64,000 bases of DNA from Thereva unica (taxonomy: Eukaryota > Arthropoda > Insecta > Diptera > Therevidae), in assembly GCA_949987705.1 (NCBI GenBank), contig OX465281.1:138370876-138434875 (forward strand), read 5' to 3'. Below the pieces are notes generated by a model. It saw nothing but the letters and a program-made list of their open reading frames with translations. It did no database searches and was not told the DNA's origin. Position numbers and translations under genes: made by a program. Shown piece after piece: positions 10,376 through 20,239 of the stretch (the stretch's first letter is position 1; each line of letters starts with the position of its first letter).

Positions 10376-12419
10376 GGGGCCGGTTCACGTAACTCGACAA
10401 CGAAAATTTTTTTTCGTATCGCGTTCACGTAGCTCGAAAAAATTGTAAATTTTCGTTTGTTGACAGCAATAAGCACTAGAAAGCTCTTATGTTATGGAGG
10501 ACTTGTATTATTAAGATTAATTTTCCAATTTAAAAGTAGACTTTTATAACTTATTACATATGTAAATTATGTAACGGTCAGTTTTGCCTAAATATCTACT
10601 TGACTAAAAATTACTGTGTAGAAGAAAATCGAGTAGTTGGTTGGGAACAAAAAGGTAGGCGGCGAGAAAAGGAAAAGAAAATTGAGTTCGAATTTTGAGG
10701 GATGTGAAAATTGACTGAAAAAGTTTTTGGTTTGAAAAAATTTAAAATTGAATAAAAAAGAAAACATTGGATCTGGATTCCATAGCCCCCATTCGATGTC
10801 CGATTTAATTTCAAATATTAATTACGAGTTTTAATTAAAAAAATACTGGATGTAGACAGCGATGAAGACTATTACGAGCAAGAAGAATTCCTCAGTTATG
10901 CAGATTTCGAATCCAATCTCAGGCCACAAGAACTAGAAGATCCCAACCTGCAGGATCTGTTGACTTCAGTGTCGGAAGCCCCGGATTCCAACCGGTCGGA
11001 TTGCGCGTAAGTTCTTGGATATAATTTGTACGTAGGATTCCCGACGGAAGGCTGCTAGGCAAAACGTGAGGGCCAGAACCAGGAGGAGTGGTAGCAAGCC
11101 TTGATCGTGACGGTCGGCGCCGTATTTAAAAGAGCGCTGCCCGACGCTGCCCCCTCGCTTGGTAGAGGAAGAATTTTGCTCACCGCCCGGTCCTCCCAGA
11201 AGTCACCCCTCAATTAGAATTGCGGCTACCAGACCAGGAAGATTAGCGGCTAGTCCTCCTCCAGCTTGGATGGTTTTTGCTTCTGGACACATAAATTTTT
11301 ATAATTCTTCTTGTCTTGATTTCATTTACATATACACATTTTGGTTTGTTTTTTTTATGTAATAACCTACACTTTTCAGGTTAAGTTAGTACATATATTG
11401 AGTACATATATTGAGTTAATTGTGATAGCCTTAGGTGACAACTTGTGAAGCAATTTATTAAGTTTTTATGAAGTCGTTTTTTTGGTGACTCCTTGTCAGA
11501 ATTATTTGCTTTAATCTTGTGTTGCTTACTTTCTTAACTTCTGTGTTGTTTTTTTTTCGGGAATTTGTTCATCCGTAGATTGACCCAAACGTTTGTGTTA
11601 ACGAATGTACAAAACGAGGAGTGTTGGTGCCAAGACTGCGCGTTTTATTTTCCTTCTTGATGATCAGACTAACGTATATCTAAGAAAATTTCATTGTAAG
11701 TTCCTTGAAATTGAGCATTTAATAGGATAAAATAATATTTTTAATATCTGCCAAGGAGACCTATAATCTTTAGTGAAATTGTTCCTTGGTCTCTATGTTG
11801 TTTGGCGTTTTGATTGCGCCTGTAAGATACAAGTTTATTGCAATGTATTAAAATGATTATAACTATTATGGCCATGTATTAACTTTCTTTGGGTGGAATG
11901 GTTGAGGGGGGATCACTTCTTTTCAGGGTTTGACGAGGCTCAGGTGATGTCCGGCGAAGGATGGAGGTGGAATTCAAGATTGCACTGGCACAGGTAAGTG
12001 GTGAACCAACCGCGCTAAGCCCCGGCCACACACCCCACGACCCCTCCGGCGAGCTAGATAACTCCGTGTGGCCGGCGTAGGAGTTCCGGATTTTCTTTTC
12101 ATTTCTTATGTATGGTATTGGCTCCTTAGTCATGCTCTTCCGGGCTTGTGGCTAAGGGGGTAATACCTCGCATAAGTGGCGCCCACTATTTTATCGCGCC
12201 ATTATGCTAGTACATAAAATTATGCTAGTACAATTATTTTTAAAAATTTAATTAAGTTAATGCCAAAAATTTACACCGGTCTATGTAAAGAAAATCGTGT
12301 TTCAGTAATGTGGTTTCCTTACTGAAAACGAAAATTTTCTTTCGAGCTATGTGAACGCTCAATTTTGAGCTACGTGAACGCGCAAAATTGTTGTCGTTCG
12401 AGCTACGTGAACCGGCCCC
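10376..12419. mobile_element. TIR element (about 380 bp without its insertion) split by a solo LTR
   Basis: GGGGCCGGTTCACGTA (10376) and TACGTGAACCGGCCCC (ending 12419) are inverted ends. Imperfect complementarity continues for about 60 bp. A motif close to CGAGCTACGTGAACG recurs several times in the subterminal regions. No clear target duplication. A solo LTR at 10570-12232 accounts for most of the length. Confidence 0.65.
10570..12232 (+). repeat. Solo LTR related to the 47.3-56.5 kb element
   Basis: Begins TGTAACGGTCAGTT and ends CTAGTACA, flanked by ATTA on both sides (10566-10569 and 12233-12236), a 4-bp target duplication. Long stretches match the 1.9-kb LTRs at 47340 and 54600, especially CAGGTAAGTGGTGAACCAAC through the end, including an internal TGGCGCCCA at 12177-12185. 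It is more diverged and shorter (1663 bp), so it is an older or sister subfamily. Short open frames inside it are not convincing genes. Confidence 0.8.
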
Positions 12420-12765
12420 TGCATTATTCAGTCGAAGACCCGCTAAAAAGACACTGGTAACGGGAAAGTATATGAAATATTAAAAGGGAGTGTTTTAGTT
12501 TTTGCCAATACTGTATAACTAATAAAAAAAGGAACAAACCATATAACTAATAAAAAAATATAGTTTAAAAAAACTAAAAAATACTCTTTTACCACAGACT
12601 TAACTATCTGTAATACAGATATGCCGCTTCATACAGAATTTTGTGACCAACAAATATGCTGTGTTTAAATCCCAGCGCGAAGATTTAAGCCGTATCTCCA
12701 CCAACCGAACATGTTTGCGAACAGTGTTCGCGAACATAAAAACGGACAAACATTCCACATTGGAT
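12420..12765. other. Non-coding flank
   Basis: AT-rich sequence between the TIR element and the gypsy RT fragment. No feature seen. Confidence 0.4.
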
Positions 12766-13302
12766 TAAGTATATCTCCGCTATAGATCTAAAGGATGCCT
12801 TCTGGCAGATTCCGTTAGATGAAAAATCTAGGGGAAAGACCGCTTTCACAGTCCCAGGCAGGCCGTTGTATCAGTTCACGGTGATGCCGTTCGGACTGTG
12901 CAACGCGCCACAGCGCATGTGCCGCCTGATGGACAAGGCCATACCGGGCTCGTTGCGGGAAAATGTGTTTGTCTATTTGGATGATTTATTGGTAGTATCC
13001 CCAGACTTTGATACACACGTCAGGCTGTTGGAACGAGTCGCCTCCTGCCTCTGCCTTGCTGGCTTAACCGTGAACCTGGCCAAAAGCCGCTTCTGCGTAA
13101 AGGAGGTAAAATACTTGGGTTTCATTATTGGTGACGGAACACTCAAGACAGACCCGGACAAGGTGGCTGCCATCAGAGATTTCCCAACACCAAGGTCGAC
13201 CAAGCAGGTAAGGCGCTTTTTGGGCATGACGGGATGGTATAGGCGAATCATAGGCAACTATGCGAGTAATAACAAAGCGAGAACTAAATTCCTGGAATTT
13301 TA
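12766..13302 (+). pseudogene. Ty3/gypsy reverse transcriptase fragment
   Basis: In one frame from about 12766: YISAIDLKDAFWQIP, then YQFTVMPFGLCNAP, the catalytic VYLDDLLV (12970-12995), KYLGF(I)IG and FLGMTGWYRR, covering RT fingers, palm and thumb of a gypsy element unlike the one at 1-6310. The upstream protease and the 5' part of RT are missing. The frame ends just after the GWYRR block, where the next domain should follow. That domain appears at 18430 in the same orientation, so this is probably the left part of one element split by about 5.2 kb of insertions. Confidence 0.8.
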
Positions 13303-13945
13303 GGTTTGCTGGCTTTGGTGTTTCTTTACTGGCACATAATTAAAAGGGAAAAGTACCCTTCATGCATTATTACAAAGAGCCGCAGCAAAAAAATGCTTTC
13401 GGGCGTCTTAAAAAGAACTAATAAATGCTTATGGGTTCCGCGCGTTATCCGAATATATTTTGTGAAAATTATCAACTGTTAGTTTATTAACATAAGATCT
13501 ATTAAGTATTAAAGTATTTAGTATTATAACGGTTATTAATTTATTTCTTGTTTGTTAGTTCTGTGTTTGGGTTAATTCATTTTACTGTTTAACTTAGCAT
13601 TTTTTTTCTTGTATCCCCGAGCTCCAGAACTCCTTTTCTTTCCACGTCACTGCTTTCTTCTCAATTTTATCGCGCCTGGATTCACAAAAAACTGCTCTAA
13701 TCGAGCGCAAGGTTTAACGAATTAGCTCACCACCAAGGCAGCCATATTTAAATAAAAATCTCACAACGTCTTGCAAAAGAATACTTATAATTTTTGGGAA
13801 ATTCCATAACCGATATTTAGTATTCACTAAGGGTTTTTCTTTTTCCGCAAAAAAAAACTTCGTTAATAAAACACACAGACTCACAGGCGAAGTGTAGGAG
13901 GCTTCCTTTAACCTCAATTTCAAGCATTTAAAATAACTTCTTCGG
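13303..13945. other. Non-coding, part of material inserted in the gypsy relic
   Basis: AT-rich with no recognisable coding frame. It ends where a LINE reverse transcriptase relic begins. Confidence 0.4.
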
Positions 13946-15153
13946 AAGCGTGCAACAACTAGTTACAACTGGCGATCTTTTAGTCCGTCTTACAGAACAA
14001 CTCAGCCGTAGTCTGCATGGATCCGGTGAGTCTAGTCTGATTGCTTTGGATATCTCCAAGGCTTTCGATAGAGTTTGGCACTCAGCCCTGTTAGCTAAAC
14101 TCAAAGCTATTGGAGTCGACTCACTTCTACAGAAGTGGATCGAGAATTTCCTTTTCGGCCGTTCAATCAAAGTAGTATTGGATGGCGTCAAATGCGCATC
14201 CCACCCGATCTCTGCGGGGGTCCCCCAGGGGTCAATTTTATCACCGGCCATATTTCTCATTTTTATAAATGACCTACTTTCAATCCCCTTCAACCCACTG
14301 ACGACGGTACTCTACGGTACTCGTACAGCTTCGATACAAGACAGACTCATGCCAGATCCTGTCTTGATGACCGCGAACTAATGGCCAACTCTATTAATAA
14401 CGACATTGAACTCATTCTAGAGTGGGGAGAGAAGAATCGTGTTGAATTCCACCCCGCCAAAAGCAAGTACTGTCTTATCTCCAAAAAGAAGTTCAGCACC
14501 TCTCCACCCTTGAAAGTGGAAAAAGTTCAACTAATGGCCGACCCATCCCTACACATCTTAGCCGCGACATTAGCCAAAGACTTGCGATGGAATGACCACA
14601 TATTACAAATCGCCAAACAAGGATCCCAGTGTTTGGGATTTCTTAAGAGGTGCAAGTTCCTCCTCCAGCCATCGGCCCGTGCTGTTATTTATAAATCCTA
14701 CTTTCGGCCTCTTCTCGAATATAACTCCCTCGTTAGGGGGGCGCTCCAATAACCACCTTGGCATGGTTAGATAAGGTCCAAAAAAGGCCCTTAAATTAAT
14801 TGATGACGATACCGCTTGCTCCACCATCGACCCCTTGAGCCACCGTAGGAATGTAGCAGCACTGACAAAATTTTATCGCTACTATCATAGTGACAGTTCC
14901 TCCGAGTTAAACGTTCTCCCTGTCTCCACGGCATTCTTATACCCGCAACACCAGATTAGCCCACTCGTCTCATTCCCTCCACCTGCAACTACACCTTTCA
15001 CGCACTCAACAAGATATGAATTCGTTTGTTAATAGAATAACTCGACTGTGGAATAATCTCTCGCAGTCAGTATTTCCGAGCTCCTACAACATCCAAGAGT
15101 TCAAACGCAGGGTTCATCACCACCTTCTTCAATACCCTCCCGTACCTTCATAA
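13946..15153 (+). pseudogene. LINE reverse transcriptase, 3' half (Jockey/CR1-type), degenerate
   Basis: RT palm motifs are LIALDISKAFDRVWH (14040) and GVPQGSILSPAIF (14215). The catalytic YADD region around 14300-14330 is corrupted. A second frame from 14381 carries FHPAKSKYCLI, the thumb, and the conserved C-terminal block YKSYFRPLLEYNSLV (14690). Further frame shifts precede a final block with RLWNNLSQ (about 15045) and a stop at 15151. There are at least three frame breaks. 5'-truncated, as usual for LINE insertions. The poly(A) or microsatellite tail is not obvious. Confidence 0.75.
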
Positions 15154-15250
15154 CTCCTCCAACCCCCTCCCCGTACTAAGCTTACTGCTAGACATTGCAC
15201 CATGACGTGACAAATGACATGACGGACTAGTAGTACAAAGGGTGATTCCT

Positions 15251-17424
15251 GGGGGCCTACTATGTATTCGGATCAGAAAGTTTTATTTTTCCGAAACTCA
15301 CTTTCGATTGGAGAGTTAATTGGTACCATGTAAAATTTTCGGATCTGAACAAAGTGTTGCCATTGATATTCGGATTTGAAATCTGAATTTGGTTGTCATA
15401 TCTATAAATTCAAATTTTTGAAGTATGAAGTATTGGCCTTTTTATAATTAAAAGTTTGTTTTAATTAATTTTAATTATATACAGGGTGCTTTAGAGTTAA
15501 ATTCTAATGGGTTAGGGCTGATTATACGGTATATGTATTTGAAGAAAAAAATTGTCCACTGAGATAGAGAGTGTTTACGAAAATACCGTTTGAAAAGTTT
15601 TTAATTTACTTAAACTTTAATAACTCCTATACCGATTATCGTAGAGCAACATATTCAGGCTTTTTGGGTAATTGTGAATTCTTCAATTCGGCATAAAGAA
15701 GAGAAACTGGCTTCGTTTGGAAGTTATGCAGGTGTTTAAAATCGTTATTTTGCATCTGAACCACCCAAAATTGTTTGTTTTCATCACATGTCTCAGAAAA
15801 ATGCATCATTAATGCATCAAAGAATTACTTAAAAAAGTTAGATACACAAGAATGACCTAGATCGTATACAAATGTAGCAAGTTTTAACGGGAATTGTATT
15901 CTTTTACGAAGAAATAGTATTCGGAACACATTAAATATATTATAAATTTCGACAAAACTGTGAGCAGGTTTTATTTTACTTTAGTTATCTTCTTTACGCT
16001 CCTTTAGTCCCTCATGGGACATAGGGCGGAAACAGTTGCCCTCCAGCGGACTCTGTTTTGCGCGACTAGGATCTCCCAGTTGTTGTAACTTCTGCTAGTA
16101 CGGCTCTACTCCATGTTGTTCTAGGTCTTCCGACTCGATGGGATCCTTGCGAATTCCAGTCAAGGGCCTGTTTGAGCTTTCGTTTTCGTGTCGCAAGGTG
16201 TGGCCAAGCCAATTCCATTTCCTTCGCCTGATTTGACCGTCTATCTTTCTTGGCCGGCACGGCGCCATAGTTCTTCGTTTGAAATTCTATCTTGTCAGCG
16301 GATTTTTAGGATTCAACGCAGGCATCTGTTGATGAAGACTTGTAGGCGCCCTTTGATGAATTGGGAGACTTTCCATGTTTCGCAACCGCACAAAAGAACT
16401 GCCTTAACGTTGGAGTTGAACAGCCGCAATTTGGTGTTAGTTGAGATCTCCTTTGACTTCCATTTACGGAACAGGCATGCATATGCGCCTCGTACTTTAT
16501 TTATTCTGGAACTGGCATCTTCTTCTGCACCGCCATTTTCGGTAATAGTACTACCGAGGTAGCAGAATTAATCTACCAGTTCCACGGTTATTCAACTTTA
16601 GTTATGAAATACGAATATTATTTATATGCTTCAAGTTTCATTAGTTTATTCAGACTTTCGAGAGAAGCTTTTGTTTGTGCTGGATGAAATCAAGGAAAAT
16701 TGTCTATCCACGTCGATCAACAGCCATTTGACCAAATATTAATTGGGGCAACTCTGAGATTTTTTACGCAGCTAATTTTTGGCGAAGATTTCTGCATCGG
16801 CTTGTCTTATCAAATAGTGTCGGCTGTACTAAACGAAATAGGAAGTGCAATCGAAGAATCCTTGTGTTCAAAATAGATAACATTGTGGAAAGGACAGAGC
16901 TAGAAAAGAAAGCCATTGATGGTGCACACATCCATATAATTAGGACTAAACAAGATTAACATTCTTCACCAAACGGCAAATTGACACATAAGGGGTCGAA
17001 TTTTCTTATATCTGATTGTAAAATGAATATTCCAGCAGTTTAAAATCGTTCTTACTTAGGGCTCACTCATTTTCATTTATCTTTTTACAGCTAAAATTAT
17101 AATATTAAACAATATTATTGAATTTCGTATTATTTAACATGCTTAACTTTTAATTTAAATAAAAGAAGTACTTCCTTGATGCTCAAAAGTTTTTCATTCT
17201 TTGTTTCCGATAGCAAATTGCATTCCGACGACTGAAGCAACAGTTTTCGTATTTTTTCTAAGTAAATCCCAATGCATAGTAGGCCCCCAGCAAATTTAAT
17301 TCCGAATATACATAAATGTCATTGTACTTTCGGGTGAGGTGCGTTTGGAAAAACAGAATACATAGTACGAAATTTCCGAATTCAGATCATTTTACTTTCT
17401 GATCCGAATACATAGTAGGCCCCC
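15251..17424. mobile_element. 2.2-kb non-autonomous TIR element (GGGGGCCTACTATGTATTCGG ends)
   Basis: GGGGGCCTACTATGTATTCG at 15251 is repeated in inverted form ending at 17424; the match continues GATCAGAAAGT. A third related terminus, GCATAGTAGGCCCCC, ends at about 17290, so the right side may be two nested or duplicated ends. The flanks TGATTCCT and TGAGCTTA share only part of an 8-bp duplication. No transposase is recognised. A decayed RTE-like LINE fragment lies inside. Confidence 0.65.
16030..16590 (-). pseudogene. RTE-like LINE 3' end, degenerate
   Basis: Minus-strand translation across frames shows the C-terminal signature of LINE ORF2 proteins of the RTE type: FCYLGSTITENGG (about 16560), TKLRLFNSNVKAVLLCGCETW (about 16390-16430), INRCLRWILKIRW, then KKDRRSNQAKEMELAWPH and WNSQGSHRVGRPRTTW (about 16090-16250). 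The catalytic RT is missing, so this is a 5'-truncated relic lying inside the 15251-17424 TIR element. Frame breaks near 16290 and 16400 show it is dead. Confidence 0.65.
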
Positions 17425-17630
17425 TGAGCTTAGCACTGCCACATAAAAAAAATAAAAAATATAGTCCAGTAAATAGGTCGAAAAAAGCCCCTTGTAATGC
17501 GAAAAATACTGCACGCGATTTTTTTTAACCAAATTCGATCAATTTTATATATTTTTATGAGCTTTAATTCAAACTGGCGTCATCCTCACCCTTATGCTTA
17601 ACAGTGAAGGGAAACTAGTTTAATTCTACA

Positions 17631-17850
17631 GCCCCTGTGCTGAATGTCGAGTCGTGATTTGTGACAAGTTTTTTGAGTTGAAGAAAGTGACGTTTTAATC
17701 GAATTACAATTTTCAGCATAGTGGCCTAGAGTAGAAGTGCTAAGTGCGAGTTTAGCACCCTAAGCTGAAAGTCGCAATTCCTCTGAAACGCCACTTTCTT
17801 CAACTCAAACAACTTGTCACAAATCACGACTCGACATTCAGCACAGGGGC
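17631..17850. mobile_element. 220-bp hairpin MITE with CTACA target duplication
   Basis: GCCCCTGTGCTGAATGTCGA at 17631 pairs with its complement ending at 17850. The arms match nearly perfectly for about 60 bp (through GTTGAAGAAAGTG). CTACA lies directly outside both ends (17626-17630 and 17851-17855). No coding capacity. Confidence 0.8.
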
Positions 17851-18148
17851 CTACATCTATGCATTTTACAACAAAAATGTAATCTTTTTTAAATAAGTGG
17901 TTTAACTTTTTTGTTCAGAATTTTTTTTGTAAAGTCATTATGTTCGGAATTATAGTGCTTCAAACAATATTTATGTCACTTTCTTTGTACTATATTTCGT
18001 TAACAGTTAACTGGCCATAAAAAAATACTTCCTCAGGGCTGTAGAACACACAATTGTATATAATTTTTGTTATTATTATTTTTTGCGTAAGGCTAATATT
18101 GCACGAGTTATAGTGCGTTAAGTGTCGAAAAACCTGAATTCACCAGTC

Positions 18149-18261
18149 GTTTTTTGCCAATATCTTTTAATTACACGTTTTATTGCAAAACTGATTATAA
18201 CGTTTTTAGTGCGCAATTTCAGTACCCACAACTTGTAATTAAAAAGATATTGGCAAAAAAC
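18149..18261. repeat. Inverted repeat, 26-bp arms
   Basis: GTTTTTTGCCAATATCTTTT... (18149-18174) is complementary to 18235-18261, with a 60-nt spacer. It may be a further small MITE; no target duplication identified. Confidence 0.6.
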
Positions 18262-18429
18262 TACGGGTTGTATGAAGTGTTTTTGTTTGTAAGGAGAATG
18301 TATAATGATTGTAGGCGTGAGTGTAGGAGGTGTATGCGAGGTATGTAGGGTTTTATTATTACAATTTGTTTTTAGATTTTGAGCCAATATTATCCATTTG
18401 TATGAAAAATTAAATGAGATGAAAGTAGT

Positions 18430-19818
18430 AATTGGAATGATGAGGCCCAGCAGTCGTTCGAGACTTTAAAAGAGCTGAAGACAAAAGCTCCTCTTTTAGT
18501 CACTCCAGATTTTTCTAAGACTTTTTATGTATATACTGTGCGATGCCAGCAGAACTGGTGTAGGTAGTGTGCTTTTTCAAAAGATGGGGGAGAACATCCG
18601 ATTGCTTATAAGTCCAAGAAATTGAACGGAGCTCAACGGAACTACACCAGTACTGAGCTTCAGGAGTTCTTGTCACGTATCGATTGCATCGAAGATATTT
18701 CCTTGTGTTTCAACGTGGACTTAAATGTCACGTCCATCAAGTCCCCGGATTATCTTTAGCTGGCATTCGTTCAATCCGGCAAACCGAACTTGAGTTACCA
18801 GACCTGCGGGTCTAAGATGGGTATGTATTCCAGCGTACCTCACCACGTACTGGAGACCCTGTAACTGATGACCTAATTTGGAAGTTGTGGGTCCCAACGG
18901 AACTGACCACGCCTCTCATTGAGTTGGCTCACGTGCCTTCCCAACCATCGCATAGTGGGGTAGGCAATAGACTAGCCCGTCTGCAATGTTAATACTTTCG
19001 GCCAGGCATGTCCAAACAGGTGGGGGAATTCAACGCAAACTGTAAGATCTTTAAGATCACCAAAGCTCCCAGTACAGTACTTCGATCTCCTATGAGTAAC
19101 CCCATGGAGGCGTCGCAGTCGTTCCAATTTTTATACGTTGACTTCTTGGGTCCCTACCCCCATTGCATGACGGGGTAGGCAAGGCACTAGCCCGTCTGCA
19201 ATGTAAATACTTTTGGCCAGGCATGTCCAAACAGGTGCGGGAATTCATCGCCAACTGTAAGGTCTTTAAGACCACCAAAGCACCCAGTTCAGTTCTTCGA
19301 CCACCTCTGGGCAACAACATGGAGGCGTCGCAGCCGTTCCAATTTTTATACGTTGACTTCTTGGGTCCTTACCCCTGATCGAAGAAGGGCCACACGGCAG
19401 TGTTTGTCGTCCTGGATGCCTTCACTAAGTTTGCCTTCCCGCACCCTGTGTCAGCCGAGACCACGGCGGTGTTCGTCAAGTTCCTCGAGCAAACTATTTT
19501 TCATACCTTTGGAGCTCCTGAAACCATTTTCTCCGACAATGGTCGGTAATTCACTTGTAAAGAGTTTTCTAAATTGCTTAATGATTACGGCGTGCGACAT
19601 ATGAGCACGGCTGTGTATTCGCCTCACCCTAATGCTTCGCAGGTGAATCGATCCGTCATAGCCACTTTCAGGGCGTATTTAAAGGAGGATCATCGTAGAC
19701 ATCTTTCGTCCATCGAATGTGATCTTGGTAGTACCCACCACGAGGCGATCGGCACGTCCCCATATCAGGCCCTTATGATCCTGCACGAATTAGCTTGGTT
19801 CAAACCACGAACAAAATG
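18430..19818 (+). pseudogene. Ty3/gypsy RNase H and integrase relic
   Basis: WNDEAQQSFETLKEL and LLVTPDFSKTFYVYT (about 18436-18535) mark the RT connection and RNase H start, followed by GENIRLLI...KLNGAQRNYTSTELQ in shifted frames. An HHCC-type integrase finger (about 18930-19060) is partly duplicated. The integrase core includes FLYVDFLGPYP (19340), FSDNG (19530, frame-shifted) and YSPHPNASQVNRSVI (19615), where the third catalytic Glu of the usual NPxER motif appears replaced. Several stops and frameshifts make it inactive. It is likely the right part of the element whose RT is at 12766-13302. Confidence 0.75.
18950..19375 (+). repeat. 211-bp tandem duplication within the integrase relic
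   Basis: Copies at 18950-19160 and 19165-19375 (period 215) both run from a GCAT...GGGGTAGGC start through TTCTTGGGTCC(C/T)TACCCC. They encode the finger and the first Asp block of the core. They differ at many positions, so the duplication is old. Confidence 0.85.
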
Positions 19819-20239
19819 ACAATTTTCGTTTATTAGCATTTTGCTCATGCTTTGAACCTACATATGAGCCGTTGATTTTGAAAGTGAGGCAAGTCCATTT
19901 TATGTTATTGCTAGATATTTAAAGGTTTGCGTAATGAATGAATTTAAAAATATCCTTAAGTAGTAATAAACTTATTTGAATTTTTTTGAGGTCTTTTTTC
20001 ATGTAAATTTAATATGCAATCGTGGATATCGAAGTTATCTGAAAAGAAATATAATTTTGATATGTGCAAATGGACTCCACTTTCAAAAGCAACGATTTAT
20101 TGAAAACATTGATTTTTTTTAAATAAAATTTATTTGTAATTTTTTTTTTGTTTTTATTTATAAGTAAAAATATTAATTTATTTTATTTCAATATTTATTT
20201 CTTCTCTAGAAAAGTAAAAAGAAAAAAGAGACTTCAATT

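Noticed and set aside
10851..11010. Short acidic frame (DSDEDYYEQEEFLSYADFES) in the solo LTR
   Set aside because: It reads like protein but has no upstream start, no homologous frame in the 47-kb LTRs and no known domain; not enough to call a gene.
11879..12133. Open frame on the minus strand conserved in the solo LTR and again at 56190-56471
   Set aside because: The conservation follows from LTR sequence similarity (the frame is within the region shared by all three LTRs); the copy at 49000 lacks an equally long frame and there are no protein motifs.
15480..15560. ACAGGGTG-type terminus of another TIR family
   Set aside because: Only one end is seen (around 15482); no partner CACCCTGT end was found within the neighbouring 2 kb.
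18118..18387. Minus-strand 89-codon frame and overlapping plus-strand frame
   Set aside because: Both run through an inverted repeat, and the peptides are low-complexity with no motif.
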